Assembly: GCA_011037195.1 (NCBI GenBank) | Contig: JAAEAF010014750.1 | Location: forward strand, 1 to 64,000 | Source of the DNA: Triatoma infestans | Lineage: Eukaryota; Arthropoda; Insecta; Hemiptera; Reduviidae | DNA length: 64,000 nucleotides | Direction: 5' to 3' | Shown here: positions 10,636 through 21,285 of the stretch, in pieces | Layout of the letters: the number at the start of each line of letters is the position of its first letter | Numbering within the stretch: position 1 is the first letter of the stretch | The notes under the pieces: generated by a model | The model's database searches: none | The model's input: the letters and a program-made list of their open reading frames with translations, nothing else | Told to the model about the DNA's origin: nothing | Made by a program: the position numbers and the translations under genes

Positions 10636-11109
10636 TTTAAAATTCCTCAGAACTCTCTGCAAAAAAAAAATGTTTTCTTGTTCGGAAAAATGTTCAAGTA
10701 AAAGTGAAAAATTTAGGTTTATGAAGTAGTTTCGAGAAAAAGTAACAGATTTCTTTTTTTTGCGAAAACCAATTCTTTGAAGTTGCATTACCAAAAATGT
10801 CTTACCAAGTGGAAAGGTAACCTAACCAAACAAATTTGTTTATTCCTAAAGCTTTTAAAACAGTATATTCTTCAAACTCGGGTTCTGTTAATAGTTCCAG
10901 TGTGTCTTAATATTATGTATATGGGTAGTGGCATGTTCTTTAGTGAAGTGGTACTGCAGTGGAAGAAAGAAGTGAAAGAAAATAAGAATTTTGAAAATAG
11001 TTTAGTGAAATAATTTTGTGAATTTTAGCTAGTTCAAACAGTGTATTTTAGTGAAGGGGAAAGCGCCAGGTACTCTAATTTAGGTCAGTGCTACTGAAGA
11101 GACAAAGGG

Positions 11110-11515
11110 ACAAGAAACGTTAGGATAAGACAATACACTCCCTCCAGACATACCAGCATTATTTGAAAAGATTTGAACTAACAATTAGAAGGCATTCTTT
11201 CAAGACAGTCTGAAATAGACATTCAATCAGAACACTTTCGCTTTCTTAGCATCAGTGCCAGTCATAAGTTAAAACATAAGAATTTTGCACTTAATCTAGA
11301 TAAATAATTGATTTATAAACATAATAGTTGTGATATTGTAAAGTATTTAAATTCATTTAGAAATTAATATATTTATTTTAAAAACAGTGGTGATCTCTTG
11401 ATTATTTCTAAATACTTCTATCTCTATCTCAAACATACACACAAGCCCTTTACAAAACCGCTCACGCCACAAACTACTACACTAAACAACATCACACCAA
11501 TTACATTTCAGTACT
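11110..11515. repeat. Dispersed repeat F, copy 2
   Basis: Near-identical to 59800-60115 over AACTAACAATTAGAAGGCAT, TTTCAAGACAGTCTGAA and GTGCCAGTCATA, then the shared AT-rich tract and the CACACCAATTACATTTC end. Same orientation in all three copies. Confidence 0.6.
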
Positions 11516-11590
11516 ATTCGGTATTTAATGTAAGTTTAAATTTTTCCGCCAACAGTGTACAATAATTTTATTTCGAGGGGGGTTATTGTA

Positions 11591-11880
11591 CTACCTTGAT
11601 AATAATTTATTAGGCTGTGTTCTAAGAGCAGAGAGGGGATAACCTATGCATATTCTCCTCTCTCCGTCAGTCGCCATTTTAAGCTCGAAGAAGGAGTAAG
11701 TCGTTATGTAACACTCCCTTGAATAGGTCGTAGTGTAATACCTATACAATTCATGCCTCAGCTCGGTTGCCCTAAATTGTAAAAACCCAAGTTTGTTACT
11801 TCTGGTTTTTCTGGGTAGTGTAAATAAACTGGTCCTTTTTTTCGACTTAGCGGCTTGATTCTTTCGGGGCTGCATAGGTT
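11591..11880 (-). other. Unrecognised open frame beside the reverse LTR
   Basis: A 112-codon minus-strand frame crosses the LTR border; its part outside the LTR starts near 11876 with a Lys/Arg-rich stretch (KNQAAKSKKRTS) and ends NKLLSR. Base composition is less AT-rich than its flanks. I recognise no domain. Lying directly downstream of the LTR in its own orientation, it could be internal sequence of that retroelement or chance. Confidence 0.2.
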
Positions 11881-12701
11881 TGTAATGTGATAACAAGAAG
11901 GAAAATATATAATTTTTAATTATAAACAATTATAACTAGTGGTGCCAGCCAGTCGCTCTGTTATTCAGGTCAAGAGCCGCAGTCAGTGCACGGTCAGAGG
12001 GACCACCAAAGACATACTGCTTTCAAAAGGGTCATTATATGGTCAGTATACAGAAGCCGCCTGGCCAATATACAAAAATCAACAAATCACTCAAAAGATC
12101 GACCACCTGGCTACAGTCCTTTGATAACTACCATCACCTGTTGCCACACCTGGTCGCCGATCTATTCAAGACCTAGGGTCAACACACGGCAATAAACAAA
12201 CACTCAAAAGACCGACCTCCTGGCTACAGTCTTTTGATAACCGCCAACACCTGTTGCCAGACCTATTCAAGACCTAGGGTCAACACGCGGCAAGAGATGT
12301 TTTAGTGTGACCCGTAATTACAGACTTGTCAATGTGGAGTGATGGCAATATAACGTCTCTCAACAGGAAGTGGGGAGGATTATTCTTCAGTATTTTATCA
12401 GCGTAACATCGAGATTCTACCAGTGACATAGTTTATACATCGGAGCACGTCCCTATTTAAGTATTTAAACATATATTTATTTATCAATCATTATAGTTGT
12501 GCATTCTAGTTACATTTTAAATCATTTCAAATTAATTGTAGTATATCTTTTCATACGTTAAATTATTATTAAAATATATATATATCTATTTTCGTGAATT
12601 GGTAATTCATATTCCGAGTAACAACTTTCTAAAAATCTCTAACTAACTCCCAACTATTCATCGCATCATAACACCTCTCCAAGACATCTGATTCCACTAC
12701 A
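11881..12701 (-). mobile_element. LTR of family B2, reverse copy
   Basis: On the minus strand it starts TGTAGTGGAATCAGATGTCT and ends CATTACA. It matches 37601-38364 over nearly its whole length, including shared sequence that by chance translates to MHGQRD...HTAFKRVII in both. The internal phrase TAGGGACGTGCTCCGATGTA, conserved with family B1, marks the promoter-side region. The flanks do not form a TSD (GGTT against CTAC), unlike the other copies, so this is one end of a longer element or a rearranged copy. Confidence 0.72.
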
Positions 12702-12870
12702 CTACCTTCATATAGACATCCGAAACTATTCCGGCTGTTACTTCCGGTTGGTTTCCTGCCTTGCAACGTCTGTGACCCCATTTAATTATTATCTACGATT
12801 CCTCTTTTTTCCTCTCCACCTTTCCCCGATACGGGCTAAGGACACATGGATCTTCCAACACTGGCAACCA
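12702..12870. repeat. 27-bp flank shared with the LTR at 37601, then unassigned DNA
   Basis: The first 27 bases read in reverse complement end ATGTCTATATGAAGGTAG, identical to the bases immediately upstream of the other B2 LTR at 37574-37600. The similarity stops beyond that. The rest is unassigned. Confidence 0.6.
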
Positions 12871-13150
12871 GGATTCTGCGTTTTAAGGTAAGCACCATTC
12901 CTTTGGCTTATTGAAAGTGATAATAAATAATATTTGCTACCTATTTTTAAATTTAATTGATACATTCATTTTTAATTTCCCATTTGTTGCTCAATTATAT
13001 TAAATTATATACAGTCCACTCAATATTTTCACTCTTTAATTTTTGCTGTTTTCTTTTTTGTTTATTAAACAGAGCCCACCCAAAGTATCTCACCTCAATA
13101 TATATTTTTATTTGTTTTATTTTTCCTGTATTTTCTAAACAGAAACGTTA
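12871..13150 (+). repeat. Dispersed repeat G, forward copy
   Basis: Plus-strand counterpart of the reverse block at 2050-2330: TGCGTTTTAAGGTAAGC, TTTGGCTTATTGA, CAGTCCACTCAATATTTTC and T-rich tracts ending AACAG. The pattern resembles a small intron, but no joined exons were recognised. Confidence 0.4.
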
Positions 13151-13164
13151 TACGAAGCTCAATA

Positions 13165-13322
13165 TTACTATTCCCTAGAACTCCCTCTCCCACCAAAAAA
13201 ACAAGTATTTTCCCGGAAAAATGCTTCAAATAAAAATGGTGTGATTTTTATGTGTATAGACACTACCACGTAGTTTAACTCTCACGTATACTTCCTCTTA
13301 CCACTAAGAGAAATTAAAAAGA
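13165..13322 (-). repeat. Decayed RepA scrap, reverse
   Basis: CCCGGAAAAATGCTTCAAAT with AAAAATGG matches the RepA subrepeat in reverse, and CTTCCTCTTACCACTAAGAG near 13290-13310 matches the terminal hairpin. The middle is deleted. Confidence 0.45.
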
Positions 13323-14135
13323 AGGTTAGGAATTTATGAAACAGGCTCGTCGAATAGTATTTCATTATTACCATATCTCTTCCCATTCTCTTCTCTTACT
13401 ACCATTTCATCGTTCGCAGAATTCATACTGTTCTAAACAAATAATATTAAAAGTGTCAACTTGTGACTATTGTTACAAGTCGATAGGGGCCCGAGAGTGT
13501 AACTGTCACAAGTTGACATGTTCATTTTTGCTCTCGTTACTCAGTCACCAGAATTCTGTCAGTGTTTGAAGATTTTTCTCAGCTCTCCGAGAGATTTGAT
13601 TTCATTCTTGTGTGTATTTTTCATTTTTATTTCGAAATTCTATATTTTTATTTGTATTTTGGTTAATTCTTTTTTAACCTTCCAATTGGCGTACATATAA
13701 ATGGAACATGAAAAGGCTCAAAGTATCTGAGAGATACATCAAGTAATTTCAAGCGATGATGTTGTTCAGTTAATTCCAAATTTTGTCAAATACAGGTGTA
13801 TGTTAAAAAAATAGAAAACGCACCATTATAAATTTCGATGTTTATTTTGTAAATAAAACACAAACACACAAAACGAACAAAAGTTGAGAAAAAAAATGTT
13901 TCTGTTCAATTTTACTCTCACAGATTTCAGTTTAAATACGTAAACAAACAAACTACTCTGAACATGATTCTGTAACCATACTCTATTGTACAGGCGACTG
14001 CCTAAAACAATTATCAAAAAAAAACTAACTACTCTTTCCACTTTCCGCTTTTTCGCAATCTTATACGCAATTATAAAAGCTATGGCCTGACGCGAATCCA
14101 TTAGGAATGAAAAAGATAGAAGTAAACAAACCGCG
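13323..14135. other. AT-rich interval, nothing recognised
   Basis: Frames exist here but show no recognisable domain. AAGTGTCAACTTGTGAC (13451) and GTCACAAGTTGAC (13506) form a short inverted pair. Confidence 0.4.
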
Positions 14136-14330
14136 ATCAAGTCACACAAAAGGACTGCGAGTTGACTCTCAAATGGACACGTAATGTTCCTGGCCTCGAG
14201 AGACTGCAGTGACTGTCGAGTCTCAGAAAACTGTCTGAGACCGAAAGCGATCTCAAATAGACAACCCCTGAGACTGATCTCGAGACTTTTCTCTCGAGAC
14301 TTTGGCACAAGTGGACACTTAGCATAAGGT
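14136..14330. other. GAGACT/CTCGAGAC-rich patch
   Basis: A patch richer in G+C than its surroundings with repeated GAGACT and CTCGAGAC words, for example CTCGAGAC at about 14278 and again at 14293. A minus-strand frame runs from here into 13826, with MDSRQAIAFIIAYKIAKKRK near its middle; that basic start resembles some Harbinger nuclease N-termini but is too weak to assign. Confidence 0.25.
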
Positions 14331-15110
14331 AAATTTCTTTCGAATGAAAAAAATGATGGAGTGTTAAATCTTTGTCTGGAATTGGGTATTCTGTGCTAGA
14401 TATTTTCCACATTGAAGTTGTACTGGCTTATGTGGGGGAGTTGGCTAATTCAAGTAAATCTGATGATAAAAATGAAAATAAAACTGTTTCAAAATCTTCA
14501 AGAATAAATGAATTAGCTTAGTTATTAAGTTTATAATTGAATATAAAGTTAGATCTCTCTACGTTATTTTTTGGGAGGAATAAGGATACTGTCTACCAAA
14601 TTTTTAAAAAACTTTGAAATATGTTAATTTATGAGTCTGAATTTAAAGAAGTTATTATAAGAAAGGATCAAAATAACATGGAAAGAGCAGTTACTAAACT
14701 AAGTGCCAAACTTAATGAAAGAATTAATTTAGGTGAGAAAGATTTAACTTTTAAAGTATATAAGAGGACTGTAAAGTCGGATTTTACGGTTCAGATCTCA
14801 GATTGTACGGTCCAGAAGTTATCTATCATACTAATCAAAACTTCTTAGAAAAAAATAAAAATAAAGAAATATTAGATAAATCAGCGTTCTCTTTATTCTA
14901 ACAAAATATCAATGGATTTTTCTTTTTTTAAATATTTACTTGAAAACAGCAACCAACAGTATAAATAGAACAAATTAATGAACTAAAAATTTGTATAAAA
15001 CGGCGTCACAATCAAAGTGGTGTCGTGATCAACTGCGCTTGAGCCTTAGAGCAGGATCTCCGCGAATTAATCGGGATCAAAGGAGTTATGCGAGAGGGTT
15101 AGAGTGTGAT
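14331..15110. other. AT-rich interval, nothing recognised
   Basis: A 75-codon frame at 14621-14848 has no recognisable domain. Nothing else supported. Confidence 0.4.
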
Positions 15111-15142
15111 ATTCATAGAATCAGATGTATAATTCTATGAAT
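15111..15142. repeat. Perfect 11-bp inverted repeat
   Basis: ATTCATAGAAT at 15111-15121 is the reverse complement of ATTCTATGAAT at 15132-15142, with a 10-base spacer. It lies in a GC-richer stretch (15000-15260) that also holds a TATA-like TTTATATAAG near 15265. Function unknown. Confidence 0.6.
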
Positions 15143-15886
15143 CGGCGAGAGGTCAGTGTATAGGTAGGAAGGAGCTTTAGCTCCAAAGAAGAAGGATTTT
15201 TGATTGCAGATTTGCAAGCGGGTGAGATTGGATTTTTCGGCTGCGCCACATAGTTCTTCTCCGTATTTATATAAGGGGAGAAGTATATAGTCTTATTTTA
15301 TTCAGTTAAGTTATTTCTGAACATTTGTCATGTATGAAGTTTAGCGATAAGTCGATATCTTGCTTTAGGTCTTCAGTTTAGTATGAGGAGTTTATGTAAA
15401 AGTCTTTTACCCTGTTATAATGCCCAAGGTATCTCACAAGCATTAAGAAATAATGCACATATTGTCAATTTATGGTCAATATTTTTCATCGTTTAGCTGA
15501 ACATCCCAATTTCGACAACCCACACTTTATTTTCAGTTAATTTATCACTACATTATTTTTCGATTACCTTCCCAAGTTGTATTACTCCTAAACTTAAACA
15601 TCCTTCACATAAATCGGAAGAATGAACTATAAAATACCTTTAAAATACCGATAAAACTACCTTTCAATCATCATTCAGTCTTCAACAGACAACTATTCGA
15701 ATCACTTGTCTTGAATTGAATCTCTCCTTCTCAAACCAGTAATTTCCTAAGAATAATTCGGCTTTGTTTAAAGACGTTCCAAGCCAATCTGCTCACCTTC
15801 TAACATCTAGTATTTATCCTTTAACTCGAAATCTCAAATCGATATAATAAGAACGTTATAATATAACATAAACACTTTCACACATA

Positions 15887-15887
<1 letters not shown>

Positions 15888-15943
<56 letters not shown>
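15888..15943. repeat. Compound AC/TA microsatellite
   Basis: An AC dinucleotide run passes directly into a TA run ending near 15943. Confidence 0.95.
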
Positions 15944-16374
15944 GCGAGTTTGAGTATATATATTGAGTTTGCTACTACTACCAAGATCTGCACCAGCGAT
16001 GGCTCTAGGCAGGCTCTCGCCCAGACCATTCTGCGCTCTTTGCCGCCAATCGTCAAGACATAATAGTAGCATGAAATAAGTTATATAATTAACAACATTG
16101 CAGTTTAAAAAACTACAAATTAATTAACACACAGCCTATTAACTACCTTTGTCATTGACGGCAGAGCATAGGCACGACGGTAAAGCACCATCTAATTTCA
16201 GGACTAGTTGCTTATATATATATATTGTAATTACTTTATTTAAAGCATGCTTCATACGTAGTACATTAGATGCAAACTGCAAATATAAAATAATTATAAG
16301 TTGACAACACAGATACTTGAATTAGAAATCAGACGGAGAGTAATTCAAAGCCATATAATAATAATTTTCAAATC

Positions 16375-16520
16375 GTCAGGCCTTAAAATTATAACAAGAT
16401 ATTTATACGGCAATGGCCAGAGAAGTTTTTTTCAAAAGAAAAAAGAAATCCTTTATTTCTCTTCGTTTCGAGTACCATTGACACCCTTCTTCAGGTGCTC
16501 TTTAGGGTAAGAGAGAAGTG
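16375..16520 (-). repeat. Family 3 PLE-like arm with decayed hammerhead-like motif
   Basis: Shares CAAATCGTCAGGCCTTAAAAT, GGCAATGGCCAGAG and CCCTTCTTCAGGTGCTCTTT with the foldback at 39293-39655. On the minus strand the core CUGAAGAAGGG...GAAAC survives, but the triplet after GAAAC is GAA rather than NUH and stem I is not paired, so this copy is expected to be inactive. Confidence 0.55.
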
Positions 16521-17240
16521 TACATGTTACCGGCAAAGTATAAAATTCAGGCATTCTATAGAATGCCTAGGCATTTCATATAATACCATGCACGGTTTAT
16601 ACTCAGATACCAGATTATATTTTTTTATGATAAATTTTGTGTATTTGAAAAATATTCTTTTAAATATTCCTATTATTCATTTGTTAACTGGGGGAAATTC
16701 TATTGCAGTGTTTCAGTATAATAAATCTGGGTATTCCAAATGGTGTTTCAATAGTTCTGGTACTTTACGTAAAATAATTTAACTTTTAAATGATTACTAT
16801 TAAAATATATTTTGAAATCTGGATGTAATAAAATAAATGGGGGCTGGTCCAGGATGAATTTCATACTTTCCCGATAACATATGCATTGAGAATATTGAGA
16901 CTGAAATAATTTTTTTTTTTTTAATTCTTAATACGTTTTCTATAAATTATAAGTTTTCTTAATTTATTTCCATAATTGGACTCAATAAAAAAAAAAGGTC
17001 TATATTTTGAAAATTGTATTTGAAATATTGCGATTTCCCCGCCATACTGCTGTCCTTAAATGGTGAAAACCAATCATCTACCTGTTCGACTTAAGGATAA
17101 AAATAAACTTAATAAAGTTTGACAATAATTAAATTGAACGAATGAATATTACTTTTTTTATTTATACTTCAAGAAATATTAAAATCTTCTGATAGATTTA
17201 TAAAAGTGAGTTTTTATTGGGAATGCAAGTAGCTAAGGAT
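16521..17240. other. AT-rich interval, nothing recognised
   Basis: A 95-codon frame (16495-16782) shows no domain. No repeat boundary recognised. Confidence 0.4.
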
Positions 17241-17241
17241 A

Positions 17242-17443
17242 AAAAAAATGTGGTGTCACACAGCTTTCTCTGGCTACAAAGTTGGAAGTGATACCACTGG
17301 GTATTTTCTCTGTAGCATCTAAGTGCAATGTAAATAAAGTATTCAAAATAAAAACTATCAATAATAAAATTTTATTAACGGCAGATCAATTATATATCAG
17401 AGGCCAAAAGGAAGTCATGTGAGTGTGTCACACCAAATTTTTT
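17242..17443. repeat. Short element with RepA-type ends in inverted orientation
   Basis: The left edge AAAAATGTGGTGTCACACAG and the right edge CTGTGTGACACCACATTTTT-like sequence (actual right edge GTGAGTGTGTCACACCAAAT then T run) are inverted copies of the RepA hairpin terminus. The ~200-bp unit thus has RepA-like 5' ends on both sides. It may be a foldback derivative of RepA. Confidence 0.5.
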
Positions 17444-17755
17444 AGTTATTTTATTTATTTTTTATATATTATTTATTTATGTGTTGAATACAATTTAGTA
17501 CATACAGATAGAGTTTGGTTCATTTTTATTAACACCTAATTGACAGAAATAAAATGACAAAAGAATAAATTTATTTACACAAATAAAAATAGACACTTAG
17601 AACTTCTATAGTTGGAAGGCTAGAACTACAAAATTAATACAACCACATTCATTTATCATAACAGCTGTTTACATTGCTTAATTAAATAATTAGTGTCAAA
17701 CTTGAGATAATATCAAAGATTTAGTTTTCAGTACGTTCACAAGGAAAAAATATAC

Positions 17756-18152
17756 TGTAACGCAGCCACTGGTGCCATCTAGGAGAGAAAGCAGGTACCT
17801 CAAGTTCTCCTAGTGGCCGCTAGGAAGCACTGGCGGCGCGCAGCTTTTTCTACAAGAATCAAGAAAGTTTTAGACCCTTCTCCACCGGTATAATTAGTGG
17901 GACCACAGTCAGTCTAAGAGAGAGTTTTTCTAGTTACAAACGAAGTGTACGTTAGTGGAAAATGTATAAAAAGTAAACAAAGTGAACTTTTGTGGTTTAA
18001 ACTGTGAATTAATTATTATTAAGTGTTGTATCTATAATTGATAGTGTAATACAATAAATTGGTGTTTTTCTTATTGAAGTTTAGAGTATATTATCTAAAC
18101 GAACCCACTTAAAACTAGTTGCAGTAGCTAGTTTAGAGGGAAAAACGTTACT
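17756..18152 (+). mobile_element. Candidate solo LTR of another family
   Basis: Starts TGTAACGCAGCCACTGG and ends near CGTTACT, giving short inverted ends (TGTAACG against AGTAACG). It has a TATA-like TATAAAAAG near 17964 and AATAAA near 18053. Its first 110 bases are far GC-richer than the flanks and contain a near-palindrome TCCTAGTGGCCGCTAGGA. No TSD was found, so the borders and class are uncertain. Confidence 0.35.
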
Positions 18153-18231
18153 TGGTTTACATTTACAAAAGATAAACAATGATCCATACTTTTGGTATCA
18201 AGATCGAATAAAAATTGTATTCTTAAGTTTT

Positions 18232-18672
18232 CTATATACAGGGTATACGAAGAAAGAACTGGTGCAAGCTATCTTTAATTTTGGTGCAGAATTTACAATA
18301 TTCTTCTAGGTTTATGGTATACCTGCTGGCTTTATAGTAAATGATTGCTTTCGCTGAGGAAGATACTCTCAGTTGGCTTATTAAACGAATAAATTGAAAA
18401 GAGAGGTTGAATGATAAATACAAATTATACTGTCTGTTAGTAATTAAGTTTTTATATTGAGCATTATATGAAGATACAACAACTTTATCCAGGTCTAATT
18501 TATGTAGATAGATTACATATTCATTTAGAATTTTAGATTTAAATTTGTTTAACAGAGCTATGTCGTTTTGTTGCACCCACAACCAATCATAATCAATACA
18601 ATTTAGTATACTTCGTAATTGTGAGGCCCAATTATATTTAATTTCATTATTCTGAGACTTTTCGAGCAGCAA
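18232..18672 (-). pseudogene. LINE ORF2 C-terminal region
   Basis: A 146-codon minus-strand frame ends near YCKFCTKIKDSLHQFFLR followed by PC, a C-x2-C-x7-H-x6-C knuckle of the type that ends many LINE proteins. The upstream part is Asn/Lys/Leu-rich with no other domain. It continues the RT tail at 19438-19600 once the inserted LTR is removed. Confidence 0.55.
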
Positions 18673-18706
18673 TAACTTTCTGAAGCAAATTTTTGGAAAT
18701 CTGTTG

Positions 18707-19394
18707 TGTAGTGGAATCGTTTAGTGGATGATCTGATCCCACCGTGATACCACCAGATGTAGTGGAATCGTTTATTGTGATTCCTGAGGTATGTAGTAGA
18801 TGTCTTGAAGAGGGCGGAAGTTAGTTTAGAGATTTTTAGAAGTTAGTGCTCGAATTAGTAACACGGAATTGATAAAAATAGAATGTATTTGTACAATAAT
18901 TTAAACGTGAGTAATGGTAACTATTAACAAGAAATAGTTAGAAATAAATAGGAGATAAATAACTAATAATTTAGAATGATTAAAATAAATAACTAACATG
19001 CACAACTAAGGAAATAAGTGTAACTAAAAACTGTATAGGGACGCGAACTGCTGCTCCTATAATAATCTTGAAGACGTACTGAAGTATAATCATATACTCA
19101 TCCCCTCTTCCAATGGGGCGAAGTTTATATAAGTGTTAGCAACACTCCACCAAGACATCTGTCCTAGTGTGCGACATTGTGCGACCTTGGTTAGTTTGGT
19201 GACCAGCGATTTAGGTCAGTGGCCAGCCTTAGCGGTGCTTGCTTTGATATAAAGCATCGACCCTTGGTTTTGTTTGTTTGGCCGCGGCCTTGTCTCGAAG
19301 ACAGCAGCCGGCTAGGCCACTAGTTATAAATTATTCTTTCTTTGTTATGTGTTGAGAAGGTTTGACATTACTATGACCCTGTTATGTCATCACA
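18707..19394 (+). mobile_element. Solo LTR, family B1, TSD GTTG
   Basis: Starts TGTAGTGGAATCGTTTAGTG and ends ATGTCATCACA. Identical 4-bp GTTG flanks it at 18703-18706 and 19395-19398; a 4-bp duplication fits Gypsy-type integration. The first ~51 bases are followed by a second copy of the LTR start (18758), a duplication shared with the copy at 61927. A TATA-like TTTATATAAG lies near 19127 and TAGGGACGCG near 19036. No internal retroelement coding is present. Confidence 0.88.
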
Positions 19395-19437
19395 GTTGTT
19401 ACACATGTTAAACCAGTTCAGAGCAGATTTAAAGATA

Positions 19438-19612
19438 TAGTATTTTAAGTGGGTTCTTTTAGTTTCCAATCTAACAATATAATTGGGGGTTTTAACGGCC
19501 AGTAAAATAGGGATTTAAAAAATTTAGGTTGCATCACTTCTACTTGGTCAAGATAGCTAAGGGCCCATATTTCTGAAGCGTATAATAAAACTGGCATAAC
19601 ACAGCTCAAATT
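19438..19612 (-). pseudogene. LINE reverse transcriptase thumb region
   Basis: The minus-strand frame reads LSCVMPVLLYASEIWALSYL, then DQVEVMQPKFFKS and LPLK-like residues, then LLDWKLKEP. The pattern P.LLY.SEIW....L..(V/I)...Q..F.K is the conserved region after the palm in Jockey/CR1/I-type reverse transcriptases. This fragment and 18232-18672 are one gene interrupted by the LTR. Confidence 0.75.
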
Positions 19613-20280
19613 TTTTAATTAATGATAACGGAACTTATATAAATTGCAATAGCAGGTCAGCGAGTCATAACAAACTATAATAATTTAAGAAAATTGCCAT
19701 TTAGAATTTTAATAATTTTTATATGAGAGAGTCTTTATGAACGACCAGAATTTTAATTAGTAAGAACATTAGTCTGTAACTAAATTATAAATGAAAATTA
19801 AATATGATTAATATAGTCTTATTTAATCAATTTACGTTCAAAAGAATAATTTAATACTTCAAGTAGAATGTTGTCTTCTAAGTAGAGTTCTTTACCTGCT
19901 CTATATTTCTGCTTACACTGTAAAAAATGAACTTTTAAGAGATATCTCTTTTTATAAAGTCTTTGTGACAGCTATTATAATTTAAAATTCTTTTTAAAAA
20001 TTATTTTTTTTTTTGTGTATCATAAAATGTAGAATTGTTATTTAAATCATTTTATTATAAAAAAAAAAAATCTGTTATGAAGCAGTCATCAGAGATGTTC
20101 TCTTTTTAGTGCCAATTATTTCTATTCTAATCATAGTAATGCCCCGGGCGTTATATTCATACAAGGCGGTGGGAATTTTAAATTTTATCTTCAAAGTTCT
20201 TAAAACATGTGGATGTGATTACATTGTAAATAACTCGGCAATGTTGATAACTCAGCATTGTAGATAACTCAACGTGCTGC
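19613..20280. other. AT-rich interval, nothing recognised
   Basis: May contain decayed upstream LINE sequence; nothing could be read confidently. Confidence 0.35.
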
Positions 20281-20285
20281 CATTA

Positions 20286-20444
20286 GATTTTTTTTTTCTT
20301 CCTAGGAGCTTCTACAGCTCACTGTCCGGTGATCGACAGTGTCTTTATCGGGAAAGCAATGTCCGGAGGCCGGCAGGGTAATGAGAATGCTCCGGGCGCC
20401 AATGACTATAGATGCTATCGCGCCTGAAATTTAAAAAAAAAATA
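20286..20444 (+). repeat. SINE body without its tRNA-like head
   Basis: Shares TCCTAGGAGCTTCTACAGCT, CACTGTCCGGTG, GGAGGCCGGCAG, GGGCGCCAATGACTATAG and GCGCCTGAAAT plus an A tail with the full SINE at 61508-61745. The polymerase III promoter half is missing; a T run stands in its place. Confidence 0.7.
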
Positions 20445-20499
20445 TCTTCAAATCCCGCCCAAAAAATATGTCTACATATCGATTAGTATACAAAGATAA

Positions 20500-20640
20500 T
20501 TCAAATAGAAGTATCAATGAATATGTGGATGGGTGCCTGCAATGCTGGGATATCATCTGGAATTTTATCCATCGTGCAACATGCTTATTTTTCTTGGTTC
20601 TGACCAGTTTCAGATTCTCATCCATTGTCAGATTAAGGCT
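20500..20640 (-). repeat. Decayed PLE-like arm with degenerate hammerhead-like core
   Basis: On the minus strand it reads CUGACAAUGGAUGAGAAUCU, then GAAACUGGUCAG, recognisably the family 2 core (CUGACGAUGGAU...GAAACCGGUCAG) with G8 changed and stem I lost. It lies 300 bases upstream of a PLE endonuclease relic. Confidence 0.5.
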
Positions 20641-20940
20641 ATGAATTCGTAAAGAGAGTTGACATCAATTTTATTTTTGTATCACGCAACACATTTATTG
20701 ATTGTTTACGGGAGGTTATAAAGTTGTAATAATATGGCGTGTGTGAGTTTTAGTAACAGAATGGAATGATTATAAATTAGATAGTGGTGTTAATAAGCTC
20801 TGTGTCTGATCAAGTTAGTTTTAATAGGGGAAGGGTTTAAACTAGGTTTAAGAATAGTATTCACAACTAATAATATACTTTTCTAACAATTATGTATGCA
20901 TACTTAAACAACCAACCTCTAAGACAAAAGTAATAAACTC

Positions 20941-21278
20941 ACTTGCCCAGAATATCATAGCTCGTACTTAGACCAGACTAGAAAATACCTCGAAAACAGA
21001 TTTAAGGAACATCTATGCTCATACAAATACAATAAAACAGACACCACTTATACTAAACACCTTATAAAGAACAACCACCAACCAGAAAGTATAGGAAAAA
21101 TAATGGTCCTATTACACTAAGACACAAAAGGAAGACGAAAATGACATTCTAGAAAAAATAGAAATATACAAACTCAAAACTATTCATAAAAACATAATCA
21201 ATGACCAAATAAACTATAACTCAGACACTCACTTTAATGTCATTCCCTACATCTACCCAATGCTAACTTGCAATTAAC
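20941..21278 (+). pseudogene. Penelope-like element GIY-YIG endonuclease relic, copy 1
   Basis: The plus-strand frame reads CPEYHSSYLDQTRKYLENRF, KEHLCSYKYNKTDTTYTKHL and IKNNHQPESIGKIM before a stop. A second frame continues LEKIEIYKLKTIHKNIINDQ and ends near ML(T)CN. The Y-(V/L)-(G/D)-QT...R...H......T..KHL...NH...I and LE..EIY blocks are the C-terminal GIY-YIG nuclease and tail of Penelope-like retroelements. The GIY motif is not visible and the YIG Gly is Asp. Confidence 0.72.
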
Positions 21279-21285
21279 TAAAGAA

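Larger units (their letters stand above)
17450..19612 (-). mobile_element. LINE relic interrupted by one solo LTR and possibly a second
   Basis: Minus-strand coding is recognisable at 19612-19438 and again at 18672-18232, on either side of the LTR at 18707-19394. Left of 18232 the AT-rich sequence to about 17450 could be its 3' untranslated region. The element is 5'-truncated or decayed beyond 19612. Confidence 0.65.

Noticed and set aside
13826..14308. 160-codon HARBI1-like gene
   Set aside because: Only a short basic stretch recalls Harbinger nucleases; there is no DDE-type motif and no TIR/TSD, so it was kept only as an unexplained patch.
16190..16240. Promoter or origin signal in TA-rich DNA
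   Set aside because: Such runs are everywhere in this composition; nothing nearby is transcribed as far as the sequence shows.
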